Below, piece after piece: positions 41,875-52,225 of a stretch of 64,000 nucleotides of DNA. The DNA is from Azolla caroliniana (taxonomy: Eukaryota > Polypodiophyta): positions 8,432,001 through 8,496,000 of the forward strand of contig JBHGNT010000022.1 in the NCBI GenBank assembly GCA_043228905.1, read 5' to 3'. Position 1 is the first letter of the stretch; every line of letters starts with the position of its first letter. The notes under the pieces are model-generated. The model was not told the DNA's origin, searched no databases, and was given only the letters and a program-made list of their open reading frames with translations. The position numbers and the translations under genes are program-made.

Positions 41875-42480
41875 TCAAGGGTTATAGCACTTATACCCCT
41901 TCTTCTCATGCGAGTAGCTGACTAGGATGCACTTCTCCAACTTCGGATCTAGCTTTTTCCACTTCTCATCCAATACATGCACATATGCTATGGTACCAAA
42001 TATCCGAAGGTGTCTCAAATTCGGCTTGCGCTTGAAATATAGCTTGTGTGTTGACACCTTGTCACTGATCCAGTTTTGGATGTAGACGGCCGTTCGGACC
42101 ACCTCAGCCCAGTAGAAATGGGGCATGCTCTTCTCCTCTAGCATTGCCCTGGCCGCGTCGACAATTGGCCGGTTCTTCCTTTCGGCCACACCGTTTTGCT
42201 CTGGTGTGTACCTACAGCTGAATTCTCTCTGAATTCCGTTCTGCTGCAGATAACTGTTGAATTGGTCGGAAAAGTATTCTTTCCCACCATCCGACCGCAG
42301 GCACTTGATCTTCCTCTCCGTTTCCCGTTCAACCAAGCTTTGAAGGTTCCGGAAACACTCGAAGACTTCGCTCTTCCTCTCGATGAGGTAGATCCATGTG
42401 TGCCGGCTGTAGTCGTCGATGAAGGAGACGAAATACTGACTCCCACCAAGACTACCGTTTTGTGCCGGTCCCCATACATC
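41875..42480 (-). pseudogene. Copia D integrase core
   Basis: Minus strand: a first block around YFVSFIDDYSRHTWIYLIER-like sequence at 42380-42440, then CLRSDGGKEYFSDQFNSYLQ, YTPEQNGVAERKNRPIVDAA with the catalytic Glu, HFYWAEVVRTAVYIQNW, LRIFGTIAYVHVLDEKWKKL and SYSHEKKGYKCYNP. Frameshift near 42330-42340. Closest in style to element J, not to the C/H lineage. Confidence 0.9.
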
Positions 42481-42582
42481 CGAATGGATTAAATCGAGCT
42501 TATTATGGCTCCGGTTTCGTTCTGTGGGGAATGGAAGCCGATGTTGCTTCCCGAGTTGGCAGGCTTCACAAATTTCGGCCTT

Positions 42583-43070
42583 CTAGCCACTAAATTTTGG
42601 CAAACTGAAGACCACTTGTTTCAATTGCAGGTCTTGAAGCCTCGAGTAGTTGATGTGGCCGATCCGCTTGTGCCACAAGTTGATGTCCGACTTGACCTTC
42701 TGCCCTTTGGTAAACATAGCGGTGCCAACCTCAGTGGTGTTGAGGATGAACATCCTCCCTTCTCTGTACCCTTGCGCAAGTATCCGACCTTCTTCCTCGA
42801 TGAAGCACCCTAGGTGCGTAAACCGCACCTACATCTCCTGGTCGACGATTTGTCCAATTGACACCAGGTTCTTTGTGATAGTCGGAACATGTAGCACGTT
42901 CATTAGCTTCCCCTTTTGTCTGACATGGCTTAAAGGGACTTCTCCTACATGCACAATCGGGTGAGGGATGTCGTCTCCGGTTTCGACAATCCCAGGTTGT
43001 TTCGGCTCTCCAAAAAAGAGAACTACTCTTCATGGCTCGTCATGTGGTTGGACGCTCCGGAATCAACGTC
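42583..43070 (-). pseudogene. Copia D protease end and pre-integrase
   Basis: Minus strand: VDSGASNHMTSHE-like protease motif at about 43035-43065, PNVNVLHVPTITKNLVSI-like block, GCFIEEEGRILAQGYREGRM and DINLWHKRIGHINYSRLQDL. Coding begins abruptly right after LTR sequence at 43072, so all of gag and the leader is gone. Multiple frames are used. Confidence 0.85.
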
Positions 43071-43071
43071 A

Positions 43072-43394
43072 GGAGAGACAGAGAGAGCATAACATAAACG
43101 TTTATTCAAAATAACTCTACAACTCTGTACATACAACGTGCTAAACAACACTTATTTATACAAGTCCATAAAGGACTGACAGAAGTACTGACAGGTACTT
43201 CAATATTCCTACGTGCGACTGACACTAACTACGAGACAATGATTACCTAGTAGTCTAGGCTACTACTAGGCTTCCAGTTACCGCTGAAATCCGTCTCCCC
43301 GATCCGGCCGGTTGTTTCCGGATACCATCCGGATACCGATCCGGCTCAGGCTTCTTTAGCCGATCTGGATCCGGTTGAGCTTGCTCGCTCAACA
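43072..43394 (-). repeat. Copia D 5' LTR, truncated at its 3' side
   Basis: 323 bp matching 32338-32698 of the 3' LTR. The outer end TGTTGAGCGAGCAAGC is intact at 43394. The inner ~100 bp, the primer-binding site and gag are deleted; the LTR now joins protease coding at CGTC/AGGAGAG near 43071. Confidence 0.9.
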
Positions 43395-45230
43395 GAACCT
43401 TATATTCGTAGACTAAATGAACCCACTTTAGTGGCCGGTAGAGGCAACTATTGGTGAAGCATGGGGTCAGAGAGTGGGTGATTGAAAGAAAGGGCTTATC
43501 AAAGGATGTCTTGTGTGATATTTGGGTAGGCCTTCCAATGAACTTTTTATGAGCGACGTCAAGATCGGGATGTAGGAGTGAGTGACGATGTTGATGGGGA
43601 TGGGGATGCGTGACGAGAGGAGGGGTTGCAAATGGTTTTGTTGGGAGCATGGTTATGTGAGAAGGTGATTAGGGGGGTAGAATTCTACGGGGACTGTCGG
43701 AGAGGGAGGCGGAGGGATAAGTGGTGTGTGGGGGTTTCATCCCTTGTTAAGGGAGAAGCATTCGTATTCTAAGTCCAAGGAGATGGATCAATGTGGAGTA
43801 TAGTGTGGATGATTAAGCATGGAGATGGATTGCACAAATTGGGAGGCAAAAGAATGAAGCTGATGAAGTACATTGAATTTTGTTGGGAGCACCTTCACTC
43901 AAGTTGGTATTGATAGGTCATTAGGTACGTGAAGAAGATCAAGTCCAAAAGCTCCATCAGTATGGTCTGTGTGGCTCCTATGTGCTTACACGAGAACATG
44001 TCTATAGATCGATGGAGTTATGCCTCCCATTGATATCATTGTGCCTAGGATTTGGACCAGTGTATACCCTATTGGTTGCAAATAGAGGAAGAGTGGTTGT
44101 CGAACATTCTTGAGCTTCTAGCTTAACTAACCTTAAAATCATTATCGCTTACAATTACTCTTCTAGCTTTACTATCTCTTACAATAGAAATAGATGTATA
44201 AGAAAAAGACGACCCCACTTATTATTGCAAAGGAAGGAAATACCCCACTTATTATTGCAAAGGAGGTTTAGCACCGTACAATAGAAGAGATTAGGGTTTG
44301 ACTTAACTAACTCTTAAACTTAATCACTCTTAGCTCTAATAGAAGATTAAGGAGATAGAGTGAAAACTCTTTATACACTAATAGAAAGGGGAAAACTCAA
44401 GATTGGAGAACAGTTAGAAAAGTCACCGAAAGGTGACTCTTACATCTTTTTACATGGTTGGTGGGTTCCTTTCATATTATGCTCTCCATTGGCTACAATA
44501 CTTCCTATTCGGGTTTACTTTATCCCCCTTTATCCTATAGGTTTATTGAGCTTTGTGTTCCTTGTTGGCACCTTTCTCTCCACAACTAATGTCTCTAGTT
44601 CTAGATACTTAATATCCCCCCAAACCCAATGAGTGCACACTCCTAGGAGAAATTCCACTAACCATGTGAAGCCTAGTAATAGTACTAAGCCATCTTCGCT
44701 CTATGGGATGGCTCTAGAGAGGTCTCCAACAATGTTGTGAAGCTTTTAGAGAGTGCCAAAGAGGCGTTGTAGTTGTTCCTCATTGAGGTGCATGATGTTA
44801 TGAACACATATAAAAAATCCAAACTCGTAATAGAGACTTAAACCTATGACCTCTTCAAGGAATATGTGTAACCTCAATGAATAGGATAGATTATATTATG
44901 TATATAATTTTTATAGGTTTCATTAGATCATTGAGATACATATATATATTATGAAATGTCACCACCTCGCATGAACTAGTGCATGATCACCAAGTGTCAT
45001 GCTAGCATGAATGACAAGTGGCAATCATGCGTGCTTACAAGGTTTTGAGCATGCATATGTCCAAACCATGCTATATAAATGTGAATCCGAGTATTAATGA
45101 ACTATTCTAGTTCAATGCCAGTCTTCAACATATTCTTGTAAACCTTGTTTTTAGTGTAAAAATATTGCCAAATTTCCTCTTCTCATTCTCTTCTTCACTT
45201 TAAGCTCATTCATGGCTACGACCTTGACAC
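43395..45230. other. No gene recognised between copia D and J
   Basis: Holds a 2x ~28-bp tandem (CCCCACTTATTATTGCAAAGG at about 44214 and 44242), a TATA-like CTATATAAATG at 45070 and scattered short frames such as 44360-44632. No exon signals or domains are convincing. The part near 44930-45230 could be the lost 3' end of J, but no LTR match to 54234-54430 is visible. Confidence 0.45.
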
Positions 45231-45239
45231 ATAGTTAGA

Positions 45240-45978
45240 TAATCTAGGTAGGAGAAACATACTAGGTCAGATATATCTATATTTAGGTCAATCGGTACGT
45301 GAAGCAGGATCATGCTGTCAAGCAATAGGAGAGGAAGGTGTTCAAGAAGGATATCGTCAGTAGTGAGGGGTTCGTCCGTATGATTTTGTGCCGACCGAAT
45401 AGTTGAGGTCGGGTCACGCAATGGTTAGGTAGATGAGGCTACCGATGAAGTGGTGATACTGAATTGGCTCACACTCAGCTGTGCGGGAATCGACATCAAG
45501 CTTGAGATTACGGTCAAGCTAGGTGGACACAGGTTTGCACTCCGTCATCCTGAACCCTACATCCTGAATTGGCTTGCATTTCTTCATTCATCTTGTCGAC
45601 CCATCGTGGATCCTTCACGGCTTCGGAAAGGGTTTTCGGCTCCTGTACTAACGCTACCTTCATCATAAAGGTGTAATGATATGCCATGTACTCGTCATAG
45701 CCATAACGCCTTACGAGGTTCGTTTCTCAGGTGGACCGGCGTAGCTTTTCATTTGCAGATACTAAGGCTTTCTTCACTCCATTTGTCCGGATGTCGAGGC
45801 CTTCGAACTCACTATCGAGGGAGTGAGTCGATTTGTTACCGTCAAAGTCATCATCTTTATACTCCAGCATTTTCGCCTTCGCTTTGTCTAGCTTCGGACC
45901 TGGCCGAGATGCACTTTGATCGCTCGGAGGCTCTTGTGGCCCACTAAGCTTCGTCATAATCGGGCTTTCTTCGAACAT
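45240..45978 (-). pseudogene. Copia J linker and collapsed RT
   Basis: Minus strand: an acidic linker (DGNKSTHSLDSEFEGLDIRT), then YGYDEYMAYHYTFMM and KAVKDPRWVDKMNEEMQAN that open a copia RT. Translation then jumps to LKLDVDSRTAECEPIQYHHF and IGSLIYLTIARPDLNYSV, which belongs after the YVDD box. The catalytic part of RT is thus deleted. RNase H sequence peters out near 45240. Confidence 0.8.
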
Positions 45979-46051
45979 GCGCGTGAGCTGATCTTTGGCT
46001 TCTATCTCTATTTCAGTGGATTCCGGGTCAAGCAGAATCAGAGTCGAAGTT

Positions 46052-46666
46052 TGTTGGGATTACGGTCCCTCCGGATGGGATGGTCAGATGTCCGGGAACC
46101 GGATGATGAAGACCCGGTTCCGGATCCGGATGACGAAGACCCCGGCTACGGAGCCGGATGACGAAGACCCCGGCTACGGAGCCGGATGACGAATGTGCCC
46201 GGATAGAGATCCGGATGCGGGGACATATTTGTGAATATGTTTTCCAAGACCCCTTTGAGGCTATATTTGTAAATAGCCCGAAAGTCATATGTGTATAAAT
46301 ATGACTTAGGGCAAACTGTTTAGTGTTGCTGTAAGTTGTTGCTCACTTTATGTTTTCAGCCGAGAGAGGGAAGTGAGAGCAGCCGAGAGAGAGAGAGAGA
46401 GAGGAAGAGGTCGATGCCTCTGTGTATTACCGCCGCTTGTGGCGAAGACAGTGAGCTCAAGGTTGTTGCCTTGTAGCCTCACCATTGTACATCTCTGTGT
46501 ATAGTGATAGTTGGAGTTTGAGGACTCCCGTGGTTTTTCCCATTTAGGGTTTTCCACGTAAAACACCCTGTGTACTCTTCTCTCTATTGTCTTCGTGCAT
46601 TTCGTATTTCCTGTTTTCGGTGAGGTGATCCTATTCCTCGGTTGTGGCCGAGCACTGTGTGCAACA
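46052..46666 (+). repeat. Copia H 5' LTR
   Basis: TGTTGGGATTACGG...TGTGTGCAACA. U3 contains three CCGGATGA-type repeat units with GAAGACCCC at 46100-46190. TATAAATA at 46294-46301 is the likely TATA box, and a GA tract lies at 46385-46403. GGTTGTGGCCGAGCAC near the end is shared with C, the solo LTR at 17167 and, more loosely, M. Confidence 0.97.
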
Positions 46667-46669
46667 AAG

Positions 46670-46681
46670 TGGTATCAGAGC
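46670..46681 (+). promoter_or_regulatory. Copia H primer-binding site
   Basis: TGGTATCAGAGC three bases after the LTR end, the complement of the 3' end of plant initiator tRNA-Met. The same 12-mer is present in P (5802-5791, minus), and altered forms in C (TAGTATCAGAGC), J (TGGTATCAGATC) and O (GTGATCTCAGAGC). Confidence 0.96.
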
Positions 46682-46696
46682 ACGGTAACACAGAAA

Positions 46697-49423
46697 ATGG
46701 AAGGCGGCAGCAACGGGCAGCCGGGGATGATGGTGTTGAACTCACAGAACTACGCCGACTGGAAGATAAAGATGGAGGACCTTCTCATCGTCCGAGACCT
46801 GTACGAACCGATCGACAATGCCGAGATACCCAAGGGGGTAATTGAGTCGGAGTGGAAGCTCCTGAACCGGAAAGCCGTAGCGACGATCCGGCAATATGTC
46901 GATGTAAGTGTTCTGCAACATGTGGCGAACGATACGAACGCCTATGAGATGTGGCAGAAGCTGTCCGGACTGTATGAGAGGAAGAATGCTCTGACCCGGA
47001 CCTCCCTGATGAGGAAGATAGTGAATCTTAAGTACCGGGACGGCGAGAGCATGGTGGAACATGTAAGCACGTTCATGGGACTCGTGAACCAGCTTGCGGC
47101 GATCAAGTTCCCGTTGGAGGATGCAATGCAAGCCATCATCCTGATGTGTACCCTTCCAGAGAGCTGGGAGAACTTGGTAGTTACTCTCAGCACCTCCTGT
47201 AAGGAAGAGAACTTGTCTTTACTAACGGTAAAGACAAGTATTCTAAATGAAGAAGCGCGTCGGAGAGATAAAGAACCGGCCTCCGACTCGAAGGCGCTGC
47301 TTACCGAATCGGAACGGGGAAGACAACGGAACCGGAGTCCGCAAAGACGGGAGAAGTCGGGGACCCGGTCGCAGTCAAGAGGAAGGCCCACATGCTTCCA
47401 CTGTGGGAAGCCGGGGCACTTCCGAAAGAATTGTCGGCATTACCGAAAAGACAACGGAGCCGACGACACCGATTCGAAGAAGTCACCGGAGCGAAACGGT
47501 GCATACCGGGGAGCCACGGACCGGAGAGGTCCGGATCGGCGAGGGCAGGACCGGAAAGGAACGACGGCACTCGCGGCAAGTGAAGAAGAGATAATGCTCA
47601 TTACCGAAGAGAGGGAGCTGAACCTTGCCGGTGAAGAGATGACCTGGGTGGTCGATTCCGGAGCGTCGTTCCACCTGACCCCGGAGAAGAAATACTTCTC
47701 ATCCTACACAGCCGGTGAGCACGACTGTGTCCGGATGGGAAATGAAGGTACATGCCGGATTGCCGGCATAGGAGACGTGTGGCTGATGACATCAACCGGA
47801 TGCAAGATGCTGCTGAAGGATGTCCGACACGTTCCGGAGGTTCGATTGAACTTGATTTCGGCCGGGAGGCTAGACGATGAAGGCTACACGGGTAGCATCC
47901 GGAACGGTGTCATGAAGTTCAGCAAAGGGAGCCTGATAGTGGCTCGGGCCCGGAAGATCAACACACTGTACCTCATGAATTCCCGGCTATGTCCGGAGGA
48001 GCTGAACGTGGCAGCCGATACTGCCGGTGAGCTGTGGCACAAGAGACTGTGTCACATGAGCGAGAAGGGGATGAAGAGGCTTGCCGAAGACAACCTGATA
48101 CCGGTAAAGCATGTGCACTTGGGGAAGTGTACCGACTGTCTGGCCGGTAAGCAAAACCGGACCCCCTTCCACTCAAGGCCACCGACGAGACGTAGCGCAG
48201 CATTGGAGTTGGTGCACACTGACGTGTGTCAAGTAGAAACGAAGTCACATGGCGGAGCCCAGTACTTCGTGACATTCATTGATGACCACAGCCGGAAGCT
48301 GTGGACGGCACCGTTGAAGACAAAGGACCAAGTGTTGTGCGTCTTCAAAGAAATCCACGCGAGAGTGGAAAGGGAATCCGGCAAGAAGCTGAAAGCGATA
48401 CGAGCGGATAACGGAGGGGAATACTGGGGGCAGTTCCAGGAGTACTGTCGCTCGAAGGGAATCCGGCTCGAGTTTACTGTGCCGAAGACGCCGGAACTGA
48501 ACGGGCTGGCCGAGAGGATGAACCGGACCATAATGGAGAGGGTCCGGAGTATGCTGGCGCATGCGAAATTACCCAAGGGGTTTTGGGCTGAGGCAATGTC
48601 GACGGCGACATACGTGATAAACAGATCACCCTCAGTACCTTTGGACGGAGACACGCCGCAGAGAGTGTGGACCGGTAGGGAAGTATCCTACCGGCATCTG
48701 AAGGTGTTCGGGTGTCTCGCATACGTGCATGTGGCAAAGGACCGGAGAGGAAAGCTAGATCCAAAGACCCGGCCATGCATATTCCTCGGTTACGGCGACG
48801 ACGAGTTCGGCTACCGAGTATGGGACCCGGTCGACAAGAAGATATTCAGGAGTCGAGATATCATCTTCATGGAGGACAAGACACTCGCCGACTGGGAGTC
48901 GGAGAAGAAGATGAAGAGCTCTAAGTCGACCGGTGAGGATCAACTCCACGAAGAGCAGTCCCGACCGGCAAGGGACCGGTTAGCACTCGAGGATCCGGCC
49001 GAAGACGGTGAAGAAACAGAACCGGCCGAGGAAGATGAAACTGATACCGGAACCAGCCCCGATCCCGAAATGGACTCGGATGAAGAGGAAACGGATGAGC
49101 CGGTTACCGAAGCTCCGGAACGGAGATACCCTCTAAGAGAGAGAAGGGCCCCCCGGAGATTTCCGGAACTAGAGCACGTGCTGCTAACCGACGAGGGGGA
49201 GCCGGAGAGTTTTGAAGAAGCAAAGCTTGACACCCATAGCCGCAGGTGGTTAAGTGCCATGCAGGAGGAGATGGATTCCCTGCATGAGAACCACACATAT
49301 GAACTTGTGGAGTTGCCGAAAGGAAAGCGGGCACTTCGAAACAAGTGGGTGTTCAAGCTGAAACCGGGAGATGCCGGAAACCCCCCGAGATACAAAGCCA
49401 GGATCGTGGTGGAGACTTTCTAA
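46697..49423 (+). CDS. Copia H gag-protease-integrase, RT truncated by frameshift
   Basis: Start chosen at Met 46697 (MEGGSNGQPGMMV), 30 bp after the LTR; the upstream open frame is LTR and primer-binding site. Gag spans about residues 10-225. A zinc knuckle (CFHCGKPGHFRKNC, CX2CX4HX4C) lies near 232 and the protease Asp (VVDSGASFHL) near 320. The HHCC domain is HKRLCHMSEKGMKRL...CTDC near 448-485. The integrase triad is in HTDVCQ (near 510), RADNGGEYWGQFQEY and LNGLAERMNRT. The linker PLRERRAPRRFPELEH leads into RT (MDSLHENHTYELVELPKGKR). It ends at RYKARIVV, where deletion shifts the frame to a stop at 49421. Likely expressed as Gag-Pol but without polymerase. Confidence 0.96.
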   Translation: MEGGSNGQPGMMVLNSQNYADWKIKMEDLLIVRDLYEPIDNAEIPKGVIESEWKLLNRKAVATIRQYVDVSVLQHVANDTNAYEMWQKLSGLYERKNALTRTSLMRKIVNLKYRDGESMVEHVSTFMGLVNQLAAIKFPLEDAMQAIILMCTLPESWENLVVTLSTSCKEENLSLLTVKTSILNEEARRRDKEPASDSKALLTESERGRQRNRSPQRREKSGTRSQSRGRPTCFHCGKPGHFRKNCRHYRKDNGADDTDSKKSPERNGAYRGATDRRGPDRRGQDRKGTTALAASEEEIMLITEERELNLAGEEMTWVVDSGASFHLTPEKKYFSSYTAGEHDCVRMGNEGTCRIAGIGDVWLMTSTGCKMLLKDVRHVPEVRLNLISAGRLDDEGYTGSIRNGVMKFSKGSLIVARARKINTLYLMNSRLCPEELNVAADTAGELWHKRLCHMSEKGMKRLAEDNLIPVKHVHLGKCTDCLAGKQNRTPFHSRPPTRRSAALELVHTDVCQVETKSHGGAQYFVTFIDDHSRKLWTAPLKTKDQVLCVFKEIHARVERESGKKLKAIRADNGGEYWGQFQEYCRSKGIRLEFTVPKTPELNGLAERMNRTIMERVRSMLAHAKLPKGFWAEAMSTATYVINRSPSVPLDGDTPQRVWTGREVSYRHLKVFGCLAYVHVAKDRRGKLDPKTRPCIFLGYGDDEFGYRVWDPVDKKIFRSRDIIFMEDKTLADWESEKKMKSSKSTGEDQLHEEQSRPARDRLALEDPAEDGEETEPAEEDETDTGTSPDPEMDSDEEETDEPVTEAPERRYPLRERRAPRRFPELEHVLLTDEGEPESFEEAKLDTHSRRWLSAMQEEMDSLHENHTYELVELPKGKRALRNKWVFKLKPGDAGNPPRYKARIVVETF

Positions 49424-50412
49424 TACTCCTCCTGTACGTGGACGACATGTTGATCGTCGGACGGGACCAGGTCAAGATACAGATGCTGAAGAAAGCGCTT
49501 CACCGAACCTTCTCAATGAAGGACCTGGGTCCGGCAAGGCAAATACTAGGGATGCACATCATCCGGGACCGGAGGAAGAAGCAGTTGTGGCTGTCACAGG
49601 AGAAGTACGTGACAAAGGTGCTTCAACGGTTCAACATGTCGGAAGCAAGACCGGTCGGATCGACCCTCCCTACAAACTGCAAGTTGTCCAGCAAGCAAAG
49701 TCCCAAGACAAAGGCTGAGAAGGAGGACATGATAAAAGTACCATATGCCTCTGCCGTCGGAAGCTTGATGTACGCAATGGTGTGTACAAGACCGGACATA
49801 GGATATGCAGTCGGAGTGGTGAGCCGGTACATGAGCAATCCCGGCAAAGAACACTGGAACGCGGCCAAGTGGATACTCCGATACCTGAAGGGCACGGCAA
49901 ACGTGTGCCTCCGATTCGGCTCCGGTAAGCTCGAACTCGACGGCTTTACCGATTCGGATATGTCGGCTGATGCAGATACCAGCCGGTCCACATCAGGGTA
50001 TGTGATGACGTATGCAGGGGGAGCTGTTTCGTGGCAGTCGAGGCTGCAGAAGACGGTTGCGTTGTCAACCACGGAGGCGGAGTACATGGCGGCTGTTGAA
50101 GCCGGCAAGGAAATGATATGGATGAAGGACTTCATTAGAGAGCTCGGTATCCGGCAGGAGGAGTACCGACTCTACTGCGACAGTCAGAGTGCCATCCACC
50201 TTGCGAAGAACGCGGCCTATCACTCCCGGACGAAGCACATCCAGCGAAGATATCACTGGATCCGGGAAAGGATAGAAGACCAGGAGTTCGTGCTGACGAA
50301 GATCCACACGGACGAGAACGGGTCAGATATGCTGACCAAAGTGCTCACACCCGACAAGCTGGAAGCGTGCCGGAAGAGGATCGGATTGGAGAGACATCCC
50401 ATGCCGAAGTGA
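49410..50412 (+). pseudogene. Copia H RT second half and RNase H
   Basis: Open in frame 1 from GGDFLILLLYVDDMLIVGRD with the YVDD pair at about 49436. Then FSMKDLGPARQILGMHIIRD, VPYASAVGSLMYAMVCTRPD, GFTDSDMSADADTSRSTSGY, STTEAEYMAAVEAGKEMIWM and HSRTKHIQRRYHWIRERIED of RNase H, ending GSDMLTKVLTPDKLEACRKR. The stop at 50410 lies next to the polypurine tract. No stop interrupts it, consistent with a recent insertion. It cannot be translated from gag because of the upstream frameshift. Confidence 0.95.
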
Positions 50413-50422
50413 AGGGGGAGTT

Positions 50423-51037
50423 TGTTGGGATTACGGTCCCTCCGGATGGGATGGTCAGATGTCCGGGAACCGGATGATGAAGACCCGGTTCCGGATCCGG
50501 ATGATGAAGACCCCGGCTACGGAGCCGGATGACGAAGACCCCGGCTACGGAGCCGGATGACGAATGTGCCCGGATAGAGATCCGGATGCGGGGACATATT
50601 TGTGAATATGTTTTCCAAGACCCCTTTGAGGCTATATTTGTAAATAGCCCGAAAGTCATATGTGTATAAATATGACTTAGGGCAAACTGTTTAGTGTTGC
50701 TGTAAGTTGTTGCTCACTTTATGTTTTCAGCCGAGAGAGCGAAGTGAGAGCAGCCGAGAGAGAGAGAGAGAGAGGAAGAGGTCGACGCCTCTGTGTATTA
50801 CCGCCGCCTGTGGCGAAGACAGTGAGCTCAAGGTTGTTGCCTTGTAGCCTCACCATTGTACATCTCTGTGTATAGTGATAGTTGGAGTTTGAGGACTCCC
50901 GTGGTTTTTCCCATTTAGGGTTTTCCACGTAAAACACCCTGTGTACTCTTCTCTCTATTGTCTTCGTGCATTTCGTATTTCCTGTTTTTGGTGAGGTGAT
51001 CCTATTCCTCGGTTGTGGCCGAGCACTGTGTGCAACA
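50423..51037 (+). repeat. Copia H 3' LTR
   Basis: Same length as the 5' LTR and the same layout. Differences seen by eye are single bases in the GATGA/GACGA unit, GAGAGC/GAGAGG, GTCGAC/GTCGAT, CGCCTG/CGCTTG and TTTTTG/TTTTCG. Ends TGCAACA at 51037, directly before AAGTT. Confidence 0.97.
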
Positions 51038-51897
51038 AAGTTGTCTTTGGTGCGTACCAGGATGAAAACTTGTGGAATACGATGTCAAGACTTACTCTAG
51101 TTTTTTGAGTTGAGGGGTTATAGCACTTGTACCCCTTTTTCTCTAGTGAGTATCCTACGAGGATACATTTCTCTGACTTTGGGTCGAGCTTTTGTCGTGT
51201 CTCGTCAGGAATATGCACATAGGCGATCGAGCCGAAAATACGGACATGTGATAACTCCGGCTTCTTCCCGAAAAACATCTCATATGGGGTTACGTCGTGT
51301 ACCCCTGAGGTTGTATACCTGTTCATGAGGTATACGGCTGTGTTAGCCTCTTTTACCCAGTATGATTTTGGCAGGTTCTTCTCGTTCATCATCTCCCGTG
51401 GAACCTCTACTATGTGCCGGTTCTTCCGCTCGTCTACTAGGTGTGTGACAACATGAAAATTCTCGTGGGATTCCTTCCTTTCAGAGATACGCAATAAACT
51501 CATCCAAGAAATATTCTTTGCCTCCATTTGATCGAAGGTAGGGTATGTGTCGACCCGTAGTTTTTTCGGCTTCGGCTTTGAACCTCTGGAAGTGTCCGAA
51601 CACTTCGTTCTTCTGTCTCATCGGGTAGATCCAGGTGTGCCTGGAGAAGTCATCGATGAACGTCACAAAATATCGGCATCGGCCGAATGTGGTTGTCTCG
51701 GTACCCATAAATCTGAATGTACGACATCCAAGATCCCTTTGCTCACATTCCGCTCTTTCGGGAATGGATGTCGGTGTTGCTTTACGAACTGGCATGCTTC
51801 GCATACGCCCGTAATCTCCTTCACGGTAAAATTCGGGAGTCCAATTACAACTCCTTTTGATTGCATTTCTGAAGCTTCTAGAGATTGATGTGGCCAA
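51038..51897 (-). pseudogene. Copia J integrase
   Basis: Minus strand: VCEACQFVKQHRHPFPKERN (end of zinc domain), VVHSDLWVPRQ with the first Asp, YFVTFIDDFSRHTWIYPMRQ and IPYLRSNGGKEYFLDEFIAY. In the latter the second catalytic Asp reads Asn (RSNGGKEY instead of RSDGGKEY). Then DERKNRHIVEVPREMMNEKN, YWVKEANTAVYLMNRY, HVRIFGSIAYVHIPDETRQK, EKKGYKCYNP and VFHKFSSWYA up to the AAGTT site of H. A frameshift lies near 51500. Confidence 0.92.
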
Positions 51898-52204
51898 TTC
51901 TCTTGTGCCACAAGTTTAGGTCGGTTTCGACTTTGAGGCCCTTTGCAAACATGACCGATTTTACCTCGTTCGATTCGAGGATAAACATATGGCCTTCACA
52001 ACGGCCGTGAGCTATGACTCGATCGCCTCTTTCGATAAAGCACCCATCATTGTTAAATCGTACTTGCATGCCTTGTTCGACAATATAGCCAACCAAGTTC
52101 AGGTTTTTCGTGATGGCTGGGACATGCATGACGTTTTTGAGGTGCGTTTGTTTGACGTCGTTTCTGAATGGGACGTTCCCGATATGCCGTATTGGATGAG
52201 TCAT
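51878..52204 (-). pseudogene. Copia J pre-integrase region
   Basis: Minus strand reads LKNVMHVPAITKNLNLVGYI, GCFIERGDRVIAHGRCEGHM and DLNLWHKRIGHINL, the block between protease and integrase with the first zinc-binding His residues. The reading frame differs from the protease upstream, so a frameshift lies near 52210. Confidence 0.9.
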
Positions 52205-52225
52205 GTCATTACCTGTGTCGACATA

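Larger units (their letters stand above)
32238..43394 (-). mobile_element. Copia D, minus strand, carrying nested E-B and C
   Basis: Two related LTRs (32238-32698 and 43072-43394) bracket copia pol in the order protease-end, integrase, RT, RNase H on the minus strand. Pol is interrupted in RT by complete element C (35962-40945, TSD GGATC) and downstream of RNase H by E-B (33111-34749). Gag, the primer-binding site and the LTR end next to it are missing at about 43071. The outer flanks (GCGAA left, GAACC right) do not match, so the left end is uncertain. Confidence 0.88.
46052..51037 (+). mobile_element. Copia H, youngest element, TSD AAGTT
   Basis: 4986 bp with two 615-bp LTRs (46052-46666 and 50423-51037) that differ at about five positions by eye, flanked by AAGTT at 46047-46051 and 51038-51042. 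Primer-binding site TGGTATCAGAGC at 46670-46681, polypurine tract GAAGGGGGAG at 50411-50420. Gag-pol is open for 908 codons, then an internal deletion shifts the frame in RT; the remainder is open to the stop at 50410. Inserted in copia J. Confidence 0.98.

Noticed and set aside
47301-49395. Long minus-strand frames inside copia H
   Set aside because: Shadows of the plus-strand gag-pol; no retroelement motifs on that strand.
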